A stretch of DNA of 64,000 nt from an uncultured Ruminococcus sp. (GCA_934435205.1 CAKSAK010000001.1:186001-250000); one strand, 5' to 3'. Shown: positions 17,383 through 26,497, counted from the first letter of the stretch. Notes: generated from the sequence alone by a model not told the origin. Program-made: numbers and translations.

Positions 17383-18217
17383 CAAGGAAGCTATAAACAG
17401 AATAGACAGCGAGTATGACGATCGTGACCTTTCAGACTACACAAACTACGAGGTCTATGAGGAAGAAAAGCCGCGTCACAGATTTCTGAAAAAGCTTGTA
17501 AAACGGCTGATAATACTGTGTGCAGTGGTGCTTGTGATAAACCTTGCGGTGCTTTTGTATACAGGCAGACTGTGGTTCAATGAGCCGAAAAAGCGTGACT
17601 ATCCCATAAGAGGGCCTGTTGTAACAGAGTCAATGGGCGAGATACGCTGGAAGAGTTTTGCTAAGCAGAATATCCAGACAGCCTATATAAGAGCCACCAA
17701 AGGCACTACCTTTGAGGACGGTGCGTTCCGTGACAACTGGAACGGCTCTGAGGACACTGATATCACAGTAGGAGCATATCATGTTCTGGAGCTTGATACT
17801 GACGGCACTAAGCAGGCAGAGCATTTCATAAATGCTGTGGGCGAGGATCTAAGCGGCAGGCTTATCCCTGCGGTGGAGGTAAGACTGAGAGGGCTTTACA
17901 GACTTCTGCCCCCTGACTATTACGAAGCCGCAGATAACCTTGCAGACTTCTGCGACAGGATAGATGAACAATACGGCGTAAGACCTGTCATATACTGCAC
18001 AGAGCGGACGTATAAAAACATCGTTGCCTCAGACAGCAGATTTGACAAGGACAAGATATGGTATGAAAGCCTGTTTTCAAAGCCTGACGAGGATATGGAT
18101 TGGACTTTCTGGACCTATACCAACCGTGTAAAATTCTCATTCTATGAAAGCGGCGAATACCTCCACATGGCGGTATTTAATGGCAGCGAAGATGATTTCA
18201 AAAAGCTTATAATGTAA
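17354..18217 (+). CDS. Membrane-anchored GH25-fold protein with degenerate catalytic residues
   Basis: The 287-residue protein has a basic cytoplasmic start, one membrane helix (about residues 51-68) and a GH25 muramidase fold outside. That domain is seen from MGEIRW, ITVGAYHVLE, YGVRPVIYCTERTY, WTFWTYTNRV and AVFNGS. The acidic residues used by active GH25 enzymes are missing: the GVDVS position reads GPVVT (Val near 89), TEG reads TKG, and the DxE motif reads EVR (Glu 175, Arg 177). IDMN near the end reads LHMA. It is therefore probably not a lysozyme and may bind peptidoglycan or act as scaffold. It overlaps the Rrf2 gene by 29 bases and ends in a terminator. Confidence 0.8.
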   Translation: MKRSKKFKLDKEAINRIDSEYDDRDLSDYTNYEVYEEEKPRHRFLKKLVKRLIILCAVVLVINLAVLLYTGRLWFNEPKKRDYPIRGPVVTESMGEIRWKSFAKQNIQTAYIRATKGTTFEDGAFRDNWNGSEDTDITVGAYHVLELDTDGTKQAEHFINAVGEDLSGRLIPAVEVRLRGLYRLLPPDYYEAADNLADFCDRIDEQYGVRPVIYCTERTYKNIVASDSRFDKDKIWYESLFSKPDEDMDWTFWTYTNRVKFSFYESGEYLHMAVFNGSEDDFKKLIM

Positions 18218-18220
18218 TAA

Positions 18221-18253
18221 AAGCGTGTATGTTTTTGGCATACACGCTTTTTC
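18221..18253 (+). terminator. Terminator after the GH25-like gene
   Basis: An 11-bp perfect stem AAGCGTGTATG/CATACACGCTT with a 7-nt loop is followed by Ts. It may also serve the convergent abrB-like gene. Confidence 0.9.
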
Positions 18254-18329
18254 TATCACATAAAATAAAACAGGACAAACACTTTCATGTCCGTCCTGTC
18301 TGTTTCATAATATTACTACCGATATGTAA

Positions 18330-18578
18330 TTACTTGTTCTCGCCCTTGAGCTCTGCCATACAAGCTGCGCAAATTGTCTTGCCCTTGTATTCAACGCACT
18401 CTTCACCGCTTCCGCAGAAGATACAAGTTCTCTGGAACTTCTTCAGAATGATCTTGTCATCATCTGTATAGATCTCGATAGCGTCCTTAACAGCAAGGTC
18501 ATAGGTTCTTCTGAGCTCGATAGGAAGAACTATTCTTCCAAGCTCGTCAACTTTTCTTACAATTCCTGTAGATTTCAT
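18330..18578 (-). CDS. AbrB family transition-state regulator with C-terminal zinc ribbon
   Basis: The 82-residue protein starts MKSTGIVRKVDELGRIVLPI, the swapped-hairpin AbrB/SpoVT DNA-binding domain. It ends in a four-cysteine ribbon (CIFCGSGEEC, later ICAAC) typical of clostridial AbrB. Such proteins repress or tune genes during entry to stationary phase or sporulation. The start chosen has AAAGGGGA upstream; the frame could extend 11 codons further but without an RBS. Its promoter is a perfect consensus. Confidence 0.93.
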   Translation of the reverse strand: MKSTGIVRKVDELGRIVLPIELRRTYDLAVKDAIEIYTDDDKIILKKFQRTCIFCGSGEECVEYKGKTICAACMAELKGENK

Positions 18579-18652
18579 AAAATCAATCCCCTTTAAATTA
18601 ATTTGAAACACAAAAATAGTATTTCATTTAACATAAATCTTATGATAAACAT

Positions 18653-18681
18653 ATTATAACAAACAAAATTACATTTGTCAA
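18653..18681 (-). promoter_or_regulatory. abrB-like gene promoter
   Basis: Perfect TTGACA (18676-18681) and TATAAT (18653-18658) on the minus strand are 17 bp apart with a TGT extended -10. The leader is about 70 nt. Confidence 0.9.
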
Positions 18682-18766
18682 GCATTATCACCAAAATTTC
18701 ACACTTATTGTCAAAGTTTTTTATATATTAACTTGATATGAATACTAACTGAAAGGAGCGTTAATT

Positions 18767-19357
18767 ATATTAAGCGTAATAATTGCAATACTGCCCCTAT
18801 CCGCCTTGTTATGCGGTTTTCTTAAAGGCGACATGACAGATGTATCAGCGGCTTCTCTTGAAGGCTGTAACAAAGCGGTGGAGCTTGTCATATACCTGAG
18901 CGGCTCAATGTGTCTTTGGGGCGGACTTATGAAGATATGCGAAAAGGCTGGCATAACAGCGGTCATTGCCCGTATGCTCTCCCCTGTCACAAGGCTACTA
19001 TTCAGAGATGCCGCACACTGCCCCGATGTCATGAATGCTGTAACAATGAACCTGACCGCAAACCTCTTAGGACTCGGCAACGCCGCCACACCCTCCGGCA
19101 TAGCCGCCGTAAAGGCAATGCAGAAGCTTCCGTCTGCGGCACGAAAGAAGTGCATTTCTATGCTTGTGGTGCTTAACACGGCTTCCATTCAGCTTATCCC
19201 CTCCACCATTGCGGCAATGCGCCTTGAACACGGTGCAGTATCACCCTTTGACGTAACGCCTGCTATCATTTTTTCCTCCCTTATCTCCGTGACCGCAGGC
19301 TGTCTTGTGGTCTATGCCCTCAACCTCAGAAAGGACGAACGCCATGGATCTCGGTGA
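18767..19357 (+). CDS. spmA: Spore maturation protein A, probable non-AUG start
   Basis: The protein matches SpmA (nucleoside-recognition/Gate fold): EGCNKAVELVIYLSGSMCLWGGLMKI, then LSPVTRLLFRD, NLTANLLGLGNAATPSGIAA and MLVVLNTASIQLIPSTIAAMR. With SpmB it supports spore core dehydration and cortex maturation in Bacillus. AGGAG at 18754-18758 is followed by no ATG, GTG or TTG; the best-placed codons are ATT (18764) and ATA (18767). From there the frame encodes the first membrane helix that SpmA needs (LSVIIAILPLSALL). A TTG at 18806 has no RBS and would cut that helix. The 3' end overlaps spmB by 14 bases. Confidence 0.85.
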   Translation: MLSVIIAILPLSALLCGFLKGDMTDVSAASLEGCNKAVELVIYLSGSMCLWGGLMKICEKAGITAVIARMLSPVTRLLFRDAAHCPDVMNAVTMNLTANLLGLGNAATPSGIAAVKAMQKLPSAARKKCISMLVVLNTASIQLIPSTIAAMRLEHGAVSPFDVTPAIIFSSLISVTAGCLVVYALNLRKDERHGSR

Positions 19358-19859
19358 TATTTTCGTGCCTGCACTTATGGTTTTTATACTTTGCTATGGG
19401 CTTGTGAAAAAGGTGGATATAGTGAACGTGTTCTGCGAGGGTGCGGCTGAAAACCTGAAAGTCGCCGTGGGGCTGATACCAATGCTCATTCTGCTTATGA
19501 CAGCAGTGGGAATGTTCACATCGTCAGGTGCGGCTGATATTATAGCAAGTCTGCTCCGACCAGTGACCACTTTTCTAGGCTTCCCCGAAGAGTGCATACC
19601 CCTTGCCATAGTCAGACCCGTTTCAGGAAGCGGCGCACTCGCCTGCCTTGAAACCATTCTCTCAAATGTCTCCACTGACAGCTACAGCGGACGTGTGGCA
19701 AGCGTTTTAATGGGGTCAACTGAAACCACTTTCTACACCATAGCAGTATATTTTTCAGCCATAAAGCAAAAGGCTTATCCCTCAGTGTTTGCGGCGGCGT
19801 GCCTTTCAGACCTTATGGGATTTGTGTTTTCTGCACTTGCAGTAAGGCTGTTTTTTTAA
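19344..19859 (+). CDS. spmB: Spore maturation protein B
   Basis: The 171-residue membrane protein has the SpmB signature: VEKG-like FCEGAAENLKVAVGLIPML, then IVRPVSGSGALACLETIL and GSTETTFYTIAVYFSA. It forms a pair with SpmA, and both are needed for normal spore maturation in Bacillus. The start is the ATG at 19344 with AAAGGA eight bases before; it overlaps the spmA end. No terminator is obvious before hcp. Confidence 0.94.
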   Translation: MDLGDIFVPALMVFILCYGLVKKVDIVNVFCEGAAENLKVAVGLIPMLILLMTAVGMFTSSGAADIIASLLRPVTTFLGFPEECIPLAIVRPVSGSGALACLETILSNVSTDSYSGRVASVLMGSTETTFYTIAVYFSAIKQKAYPSVFAAACLSDLMGFVFSALAVRLFF

Positions 19860-19926
19860 GATAAAGCAGGCATATTTTTCACATATTGGCACATAATAGA
19901 CCTATCAAATATACGGAGGTCTATCC

Positions 19927-21489
19927 ATGAAAGATATGTTTTGTTTTCAGTGTCAGCAGACGGCACACAACACAGGCTGTGACGGAAAAGTAGGCGTATG
20001 CGGCAAAAAGTCCGACACGGCAGAATATCAGGACGAGCTTATCGGTGCGCTCATAGGGCTTGCTAATGCCGCAGAGAACGGCTCGCCAACTGATAAGACA
20101 GATATGCTCATACTCAAAGGACTTTTCACAACTATCACCAACGTGAACTTCAATAACGTTACTATAAAACAGCTTACTGAGGAGATACACGTCGAAAGAA
20201 ACCGCATCAACGCCCAGAAGTTTTCAGACTATGAAATGAAAAAGCTTTGGAGCGATCACGATGATATCCGCTCGCTGAAATCTCTAATTCTGTTCGGCAT
20301 AAAAGGCATGGCGGCGTATGCTTATCATGCCAAAGCTCTTGGCAAGACGGACAGCGAAGTGACAAGCTTTTTCTATAAGGCGCTTCGTGCCATAGGCGGC
20401 GAGAACGATCCCGAAAAGCTGTTGGGGCTTGTGCTTGAAACAGGCAGAGTTAATCTGAAATGTATGGCACTTCTTGACGCCGCAAACACAGAAGCCTACG
20501 GCGACCCTGTGCCGACGGAAGTTCCCCTTACCATAGAAAAAGGTCCTTTTATCGTTGTGAGCGGTCATGATCTCCATGACATGAAGCTTCTTCTTGAGCA
20601 GACAAAGGGAAAGGGTGTGAACATCTATACTCACAGTGAAATGCTCCCTGCCCATGGTTATCCAAAGCTCAAAGCCTATCCACAGCTCAAAGGCAATTTC
20701 GGCACAGGCTGGCAAAATCAGCAGTCGGAATTTCACAATATCCCTGCACCTATTCTTTTCACCACAAACTGCATAATGCCTGTGCGCCAAAGCTACTGCG
20801 ACAGAGTTTTCACCACCTCTATCGTGTCATATCCTGAACTTGTGCACATTGGCGATGACAAGGACTTCACCCCTGTTATAGAAAAAGCCATAGAGTGCGG
20901 CGGCTATGACGAGGACAGAGAAATGACAGGCATGAACGGCGGTCACACTGTTACAACAGGATTTGCCCACAATGCCGTGCTTTCAAATGCAGAGAAAATA
21001 ATAAGCCTTGTGAAAGAGGGCAAGATAAAACACTTCTTTCTTATAGGCGGCTGTGACGGTGCTTCACCAAGCAGAAGCTACTATTCCGACCTTGCAAGGC
21101 TCACCCCTCCCGACAGCCTTATCCTGACCCTTGCCTGTGGAAAATATCGCATAAACGATATGGATCTTGGCACTATCGACGGCATACCGAGAATACTAGA
21201 TTGCGGACAGTGCAATGACGCATACTCTGCCATAAAAATAGCCCTAGCCCTTGCGGAAGCCTTTAACTGCGGTGTAAATGACCTGCCCCTTACCCTTGTG
21301 CTTTCATGGTATGAGCAAAAGGCGGTGTGCATACTGCTCTCCCTGCTCTCCCTGGGCATAAAGAATATCTATCTCGGGCCTACCCTCCCTGCGTTCGTTT
21401 CAAAGGGCGTGCTTGATGTTTTGGTGGATAAATTCCAGCTTACCCCTATAAGCACCCCAGAGGAAGATATAAAGAAAATACTCGGCTGA
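19927..21489 (+). CDS. hcp: Hybrid cluster protein (hydroxylamine reductase family)
   Basis: The 520-residue protein begins MFCFQCQQTAHNTGC with GVCGK, the N-terminal cysteine motif that binds the cubane cluster. Later ligands of the hybrid Fe-S-O cluster lie in VVSGHDLHD, TTNCIMP, IGGCDGAS, LACGKYR and DCGQCNDAYSA. The enzyme reduces NO to N2O or hydroxylamine to ammonia and protects anaerobes from nitrosative stress. The ATG follows CGGAGGT. The gene stands alone between spmB and a terminator. An Rrf2 regulator with cysteines lies 3 kb upstream. Confidence 0.95.
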   Translation: MKDMFCFQCQQTAHNTGCDGKVGVCGKKSDTAEYQDELIGALIGLANAAENGSPTDKTDMLILKGLFTTITNVNFNNVTIKQLTEEIHVERNRINAQKFSDYEMKKLWSDHDDIRSLKSLILFGIKGMAAYAYHAKALGKTDSEVTSFFYKALRAIGGENDPEKLLGLVLETGRVNLKCMALLDAANTEAYGDPVPTEVPLTIEKGPFIVVSGHDLHDMKLLLEQTKGKGVNIYTHSEMLPAHGYPKLKAYPQLKGNFGTGWQNQQSEFHNIPAPILFTTNCIMPVRQSYCDRVFTTSIVSYPELVHIGDDKDFTPVIEKAIECGGYDEDREMTGMNGGHTVTTGFAHNAVLSNAEKIISLVKEGKIKHFFLIGGCDGASPSRSYYSDLARLTPPDSLILTLACGKYRINDMDLGTIDGIPRILDCGQCNDAYSAIKIALALAEAFNCGVNDLPLTLVLSWYEQKAVCILLSLLSLGIKNIYLGPTLPAFVSKGVLDVLVDKFQLTPISTPEEDIKKILG

Positions 21490-21548
21490 ATTTTCGCAGG
21501 AGCGTGATTTTTTACTTTCCTGCTGAGAGTGCTGAAAAACCGAGCAAG

Positions 21549-21576
21549 CGGGACGTGGAGGGCGCCGTCCCCTACA
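21549..21576. repeat. Dispersed 28-bp palindromic repeat, GGGACG subfamily, copy 1
   Basis: Read on the minus strand this is TGTAGGGGACGGCGCC, then CTCCACGTCCCG. It matches the copy at 28179-28206 in opposite orientation with three differences. A degenerate relative of the 25-bp subfamily (TGTATGGGCGACC, then GCCGCTCGC) follows at 21595-21621. Confidence 0.75.
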
Positions 21577-21647
21577 AATGACGTAATTATTTTATGTATG
21601 GGCGACCTTTGTGCCGCTCGCTAACTGTTGGGCTTTTTAATAAATTG

Positions 21648-21680
21648 GCAGGAACGTTATTTTTACGTTCCTGCTTTTTT
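21648..21680 (+). terminator. Terminator downstream of hcp
   Basis: A 10-bp perfect stem GCAGGAACGT/ACGTTCCTGC with a 7-nt T-rich loop is followed by six T. Confidence 0.92.
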
Positions 21681-21705
21681 GTCGCAAAAAAATCTTCTTC
21701 ATTTC

Positions 21706-21734
21706 TTGTATAGGAGAATAAAATATGGTATAAT
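21706..21734 (+). promoter_or_regulatory. Promoter of the DUF2130 gene
   Basis: TTGTAT (21706-21711) and TATAAT (21729-21734) are 17 bp apart with an extended -10 (TGG). Confidence 0.85.
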
Positions 21735-21772
21735 CATATTAAAGATAAAACAAGAAATCGGAGGTACATAAA

Positions 21773-23242
21773 ATGTCTGAAATAAAATGTCCCCACTGCG
21801 GAGAGGTATTCAAAGTTGATGAACAGGGCTATGCGGCTATCGTGGCACAGGTAAAAACTGCGGAGTTTGATAAGGAGCTTGACAAGCGTGTGGCTGATGA
21901 AAAAGACAAGGCTTTAAAGCTTGCACAGCTTGATTTTGACAGCAAGTATACAAAGGCTGTCAATGATAAGGATATGGAGATACAAAAGCTCAAGGCGGCG
22001 GCTGAAAACGGCGAGAACGAAAAAACTCTTGCTGTCACAAAGGCGCAGGAGAGCGCAAGAGCCGAGTATGAAAAAACGCTTGAACAGCTCAAAGAGCAGA
22101 TATCACACAACGAAAAGCTTATTGCACAGCTTACCGCTCAGACCAAATCTATGACCACAGAAAAAGAACTTGCCATATCAATGGCTGTGGAGAAAGCAAG
22201 ATCGCAATTCAACAGCGAAAAGGATAAACTCAGGCAGGAGATATCTCAGCGTGATATGCAGATACAGCAGCTCAATTCTGAGCATAACCTGCAAATGCAA
22301 AAGTCAGAAAATGAATACAAGGCTGAGATAACACGTCTTGAAACGGATATCAAAAATAAGGATACCGAAAAGGCTTTGGAGCTTACCACTGCACTTTCAA
22401 AAGTGGAAAGTGAGAAAAATTCCACTATCGCCGAGCTTAACGCACAGATAAAAAGCAAGGACGAAGCCATCGCATACTACAAAGACCTAAAAAGCCGTCT
22501 GTCTACAAAAATGGTGGGCGAGAGCCTTGAACAGCACTGCATGAACGAGTTCAATAAGATAAGAGCTACCGCATTCAGAAACGCTTATTTTGACAAGGAC
22601 AACGACGCAAGCTCAGGAAGCAAGGGCGACTTTATCTACCGTGAATGTGATGAAAACGGTGTGGAGATAATATCCATAATGTTTGAAATGAAAAACGAGC
22701 AGGACACCACCTCCACCAAGAAAAAGAACGAGCATTTCTTCAAGGAGCTTGACAAGGACAGACATCAGAAAAATTGCGAATACGCTGTACTTGTTTCACT
22801 TTTGGAAAGCGACAGCGAGCTTTATAACGCAGGCATCACAGATGTTTCATATGCTTATGACAAGATGTATGTAGTCCGCCCACAGTGCTTTATACCGATA
22901 ATCACCATACTGAGGAATGCCGCCATGAATACCCTTTCCTATAAGGAAGAACTTGAAAAGGTACGCAACGAGAATATCGACATCACAATGTTTGAGCAGA
23001 ACATCAACACTTTCAAGGAGGGCTTTGCCCGAAACTATGAGCTTGCAAGCAGGCGTTTTGGCGAAGCTATCACAGAGATAGACAAATCTATAGCACATCT
23101 CACAAAGATAAAGGAAAATCTTATCTCATCTGAAAACAATCTGCGCCTTGCGAACAAAAAGGCTGACGCTCTCACTATCAAGAGCCTTACCAAAAATAAC
23201 CCTACCATGCAGAAAAAATTTGCCGAGCTTAAAGGAGAATAA
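21773..23242 (+). CDS. DUF2130 protein with N-terminal zinc motif and long coiled coil
   Basis: The 489-residue protein starts with a short CPHC motif (MSEIKCPHCGEVFKVDEQGY). About 220 residues of charged coiled coil (Lys, Glu, Gln and Ala rich) follow. The DUF2130 core is at about residues 230-400 (MVGESLEQHCMNEFNKIRA, GSKGDFIYRE, ISIMFEMKNEQDTTSTKKKN, AVLVSLLESDSELY). The core, with spaced E, D and K residues, resembles the PD-(D/E)XK nuclease fold, so a nucleic acid role is possible but not proven. It has its own promoter; the YitT gene follows. Confidence 0.87.
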   Translation: MSEIKCPHCGEVFKVDEQGYAAIVAQVKTAEFDKELDKRVADEKDKALKLAQLDFDSKYTKAVNDKDMEIQKLKAAAENGENEKTLAVTKAQESARAEYEKTLEQLKEQISHNEKLIAQLTAQTKSMTTEKELAISMAVEKARSQFNSEKDKLRQEISQRDMQIQQLNSEHNLQMQKSENEYKAEITRLETDIKNKDTEKALELTTALSKVESEKNSTIAELNAQIKSKDEAIAYYKDLKSRLSTKMVGESLEQHCMNEFNKIRATAFRNAYFDKDNDASSGSKGDFIYRECDENGVEIISIMFEMKNEQDTTSTKKKNEHFFKELDKDRHQKNCEYAVLVSLLESDSELYNAGITDVSYAYDKMYVVRPQCFIPIITILRNAAMNTLSYKEELEKVRNENIDITMFEQNINTFKEGFARNYELASRRFGEAITEIDKSIAHLTKIKENLISSENNLRLANKKADALTIKSLTKNNPTMQKKFAELKGE

Positions 23243-23272
23243 TTGCTGACATATGAAAGGAGTGGCAAAGCC

Positions 23273-24133
23273 ATGAAAAAAGATACCAGAAAAGACATTT
23301 TCACAATTATCGCCGTGACTGTCGCCGCCTTTCTAATGGCGCTAAACACAAAGACCTTTGTAAACACAGGCGGTCTTTACCCAGGCGGAATGACAGGAAT
23401 GTCCATACTCATACAGCGTGCAGTGAAACAGCTTGCAGGCATAATGCTTCCGTTCAGTATCATAAACATAACCCTGAACATGATCCCCGTGTATATCGGT
23501 TTCAGATTTATCGGCAAAAAGTTCACGGCTTTTTCCTGCGTAATGATACTGCTCAACAGCTTTTTCACCGACCTTATCCCCGACCACATAATCACCCAGG
23601 ACGTGCTTCTCATAAGCATCTTTGGAGGAATGATAAACGGCGTTGCCATTAGCCTCTGCCTTAATCGTGGTGCAACATCAGGTGGAACGGACTTTATATC
23701 CATTTATCTTTCAGAGAAAAGCAATATGGACACCTTCAATGTTATACTTGGCTTCAATGCGGTCATATTGTGCGTTGCAGGCTTTATGTTCGGCTGGGAC
23801 AAAGCACTGTATTCTATCATCTTTCAATATGCTTCAACAACCGTTTTGCATATGCTCTACAAAAAGTTTCAGCAAAGCACCTTGCTTATCGTAACAAACA
23901 AGCCCAAAGAGATAGCAGACGCTATTTATGCAGCGAGTCAGCATGGTGCGACCATACTTGACGGCGAGGGATCTTATGGACACTGCGAAAGACAGATCGT
24001 CTATTCAGTAGTATCAGCGGCACAGACCAAAAAGGTCATACACGCTGTAAAAGAAGCCGATCCGAAAGCTTTCATAAACGAAGTAAAAACACAAAAACTC
24101 TCAGGAAGATTTTATCTGCCAAAAGAGAGCTGA
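23273..24133 (+). CDS. YitT family membrane protein with DUF2179 domain
   Basis: The 286-residue protein has five or six membrane segments at residues 1-175 (VNTGGLYPGGMTGMSILIQR; FGGMINGVAISLCLNRGATS; GGTDFISIYLSEKSNMD). A C-terminal cytosolic DUF2179 domain (TKKVIHAVKEADPKAFI) follows. The function of the family is unknown. The start is the ATG behind AAAGGAG (about 11 bases); an upstream TTG is not supported. It ends in a terminator and is likely read from the DUF2130 promoter. Confidence 0.92.
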   Translation: MKKDTRKDIFTIIAVTVAAFLMALNTKTFVNTGGLYPGGMTGMSILIQRAVKQLAGIMLPFSIINITLNMIPVYIGFRFIGKKFTAFSCVMILLNSFFTDLIPDHIITQDVLLISIFGGMINGVAISLCLNRGATSGGTDFISIYLSEKSNMDTFNVILGFNAVILCVAGFMFGWDKALYSIIFQYASTTVLHMLYKKFQQSTLLIVTNKPKEIADAIYAASQHGATILDGEGSYGHCERQIVYSVVSAAQTKKVIHAVKEADPKAFINEVKTQKLSGRFYLPKES

Positions 24134-24140
24134 TATAGAA

Positions 24141-24167
24141 GCGGGCCGAAAAAAGGTCCGCTTTTTA
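24141..24167 (+). terminator. Terminator after the yitT-like gene
   Basis: Stem GCGGGCC/GGTCCGC (one G-U pair) with an A-rich loop is followed by five T. Confidence 0.85.
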
Positions 24168-24190
24168 TTAAAAAAAATCTTGTTCAACCC

Positions 24191-24219
24191 TTGTACTTTG
24201 CGAAAAAATATGATATACT
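24191..24219 (+). promoter_or_regulatory. cdaA-cdaR promoter
   Basis: TTGTAC (24191-24196) and TATACT (24214-24219) are 17 bp apart with an extended -10 (TGA). Confidence 0.8.
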
Positions 24220-24296
24220 ATTAATATATATAAAATCATCTGTATTTGTTTTGTTTTTTCATTACATTTACAGAAATTATCGAAAGGGTGTGAACT

Positions 24297-25178
24297 ATGC
24301 TTGACAGTATCGCTTATGTTATAAACGCTGTTTGGGGCGTTTTTACATCAATAGGTCTTAATGACATTGTCGATATTGCTATCCTCTCCTTTCTGATATT
24401 CCACGGCATAAAGCTTATTCGTGAAACAAGGGCACAGCAGCTCACAAAAGGTATCCTCATACTTATAGGCTGCTACCTGCTTGCAGTATTCTTTAATTTG
24501 CAAACTATCAGATTTTTGCTAAAGATCTGCTTCCAGTGGGGCTTCCTTGCTCTTATCATAATGTTTCAGCCTGAACTCAGACGTGTTCTTGAAAAGGTTG
24601 GACGAACAAGTCTGGGTGGCTTTAATTTCTTTAGCTCCGGTGACTCTGACGACAACACCGAACATTGGAAAAAAGCTATTGACGCTATATGCGATTCTGC
24701 CGCCAGTCTTTCTTCCACCAAAACAGGTGCGCTTATAATCTGTGAAAGAAAGACAAAGCTTGGGGAACAGATAGCTACAGGAACGATACTAAACTGCGTA
24801 CCGTCAACAGCTATATTCGGAAACATATTTTTCCCGAATACACCGCTCCATGATGGTGCTGTAATAATCAGAGACGGAATAATACTTGCGGCAGGCTGTT
24901 TCCTGCCAAGACCGCAGAAAGACGAGCTTATAAACAAACAGCTCGGTTCAAGACACCGTGCAGCTATCGGAATGAGCGAAAACTCTGACGCGATCGTCGT
25001 CGTGGTATCTGAGGAAACAGGCAACATCTCAGTTGCCGAAAATGGAGAGCTTACCAGAGGATATTCAAAGGACTCTCTGAAAAGACTTCTGGACAATCGT
25101 CTTTTGCCTGAAAAGGACGCTAATTCCATTAGAGAAAATTCTTTTGCAGGAAGGGTGATTTCAAAATGGAAAAAGTAA
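24297..25178 (+). CDS. cdaA: Diadenylate cyclase CdaA
   Basis: The enzyme joins two ATP into c-di-AMP at the membrane. The 293-residue protein has three N-terminal membrane helices (about residues 10-90) and the DAC domain. The catalytic motifs are TPLHDGAVII (DGA) and GSRHRAAIGMSE (RHR). c-di-AMP controls potassium, osmotic balance and wall homeostasis. The next gene, cdaR, overlaps by 13 bases, which fits the known regulator pair. glmM, the usual third gene, is not here. Confidence 0.97.
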   Translation: MLDSIAYVINAVWGVFTSIGLNDIVDIAILSFLIFHGIKLIRETRAQQLTKGILILIGCYLLAVFFNLQTIRFLLKICFQWGFLALIIMFQPELRRVLEKVGRTSLGGFNFFSSGDSDDNTEHWKKAIDAICDSAASLSSTKTGALIICERKTKLGEQIATGTILNCVPSTAIFGNIFFPNTPLHDGAVIIRDGIILAAGCFLPRPQKDELINKQLGSRHRAAIGMSENSDAIVVVVSEETGNISVAENGELTRGYSKDSLKRLLDNRLLPEKDANSIRENSFAGRVISKWKK

Positions 25179-26437
25179 AAAAGACAAAAAAAGGAAATCG
25201 CCATGGCGCAGACTTTGGTCTGAGAATACTTTCCATAATCATTGCCGTAATAATATGGTTCGCCCTTTCTATCACTCAGTATCCTACAATAAACAAGACT
25301 ATAACAAACGTTCCTGTTGTGTTCTCACTTGACGGAACGCAGGCAAAAGAAAAAGGACTTTCCGCACTCAACTATAAGGATATCTCCGTTGACGTTGAAA
25401 TAAAGGGTATGAACTATGAGATAGGCAGCTATACTGCCGCAGATCTTGTGGCAACTGTCAATCTTGATGACGTAACAAAAGAGGGTACCTATGACCTTGA
25501 CATCGAGGTCAAGTCCTCACATTCCACTGACAAGGTAACTGTAGTTTCTGTCAACCCTGACACTGTTTCTGTGGAGTTTGACAGACTTACCACAAAGACT
25601 ATCCCACTCACCGCAGAAGCCCCGCTCATAAGCGCTGAGGAGGGCTATATCCTCAAAGAAACTACCACATCTCCAAGCGAAATAACAGTTGAAGGTCCGA
25701 AAAATGACCTTGACAACATAAGCAAAGCAGTGGCACAGATCTCAAAATCAAAGAAAATATCTGAGGACACGACTATCAACACACAGGATATCGTATTTTA
25801 TGACGATGACGACAACGTTGTTGATCCATCTAAAATAGAGGTCAAGGATACAAAGTCTGTTGACGTAAATTTTGTTATCTACAAGAAAAAGACAGCAAAG
25901 CTAAAGGTAGATATCTCTAATTGTGCAGATAATTTTGATGTCAGCTCCCTGCCACTGAAGCTTTCCGAGGAAGAGATATCTGTGGTATCGCCAAATCTTG
26001 ACGACTCAGATACAGAAACGCTCACTATAGGCTCCATAAACCTTTCAGAGATAAACCTTGCAAAGGTGTTCAGCTTCAAGATCCCTCTCAACTCAGGTGA
26101 GATCAATATGAATGGCGATGAAAACGTTCGTGTATCCTTTGACTCAGAGGGATACACCTCGAAAGAGTTCACCATAACATCAGACCATATCATCGCAATG
26201 GGCAAGCCGTCAGGCAAGTCCACTGAGATAGAAACCAAAAAGCTTACAAACGTCAAGGTCTATGGTCCTGAAGATGTGATAAACAAGCTTAAAGACAGTG
26301 ACTTGTACGCTCAGGTCAACCTCAGCGACATAATCGACTCTGGTTCTTACGCTCGTGAGGCTATAATCTATTCACCGACCTACAACAACGTTTGGGGCTT
26401 CGGCAAAAACGAGATACAGATAGTTGTTTCAGACTAA
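25166..26437 (+). CDS. cdaR: CdaR, YbbR-domain regulator of CdaA
   Basis: The 423-residue protein has one N-terminal membrane helix (FGLRILSIIIAVIIWFALSI) and then about four YbbR repeats outside the cell. Each holds strands such as IPLTAEAPLISAEEGYILKE and SEITVEGPKNDLDNISKAVA. CdaR binds CdaA in the membrane and tunes c-di-AMP synthesis. The start overlaps the cdaA end and has AGGAAGGG upstream. A terminator follows. Confidence 0.93.
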   Translation: MEKVKKTKKGNRHGADFGLRILSIIIAVIIWFALSITQYPTINKTITNVPVVFSLDGTQAKEKGLSALNYKDISVDVEIKGMNYEIGSYTAADLVATVNLDDVTKEGTYDLDIEVKSSHSTDKVTVVSVNPDTVSVEFDRLTTKTIPLTAEAPLISAEEGYILKETTTSPSEITVEGPKNDLDNISKAVAQISKSKKISEDTTINTQDIVFYDDDDNVVDPSKIEVKDTKSVDVNFVIYKKKTAKLKVDISNCADNFDVSSLPLKLSEEEISVVSPNLDDSDTETLTIGSINLSEINLAKVFSFKIPLNSGEINMNGDENVRVSFDSEGYTSKEFTITSDHIIAMGKPSGKSTEIETKKLTNVKVYGPEDVINKLKDSDLYAQVNLSDIIDSGSYAREAIIYSPTYNNVWGFGKNEIQIVVSD

Positions 26438-26446
26438 TAGGATTTT

Positions 26447-26475
26447 ATCGGGACGATCTATTCGTCCCGATTTTT
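26447..26475 (+). terminator. cdaA-cdaR terminator
   Basis: A 10-bp stem ATCGGGACGA/TCGTCCCGAT with a 5-nt loop is followed by T residues. Confidence 0.9.
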
Positions 26476-26497
26476 CGGTAAAAACGCAGGAGGATAT

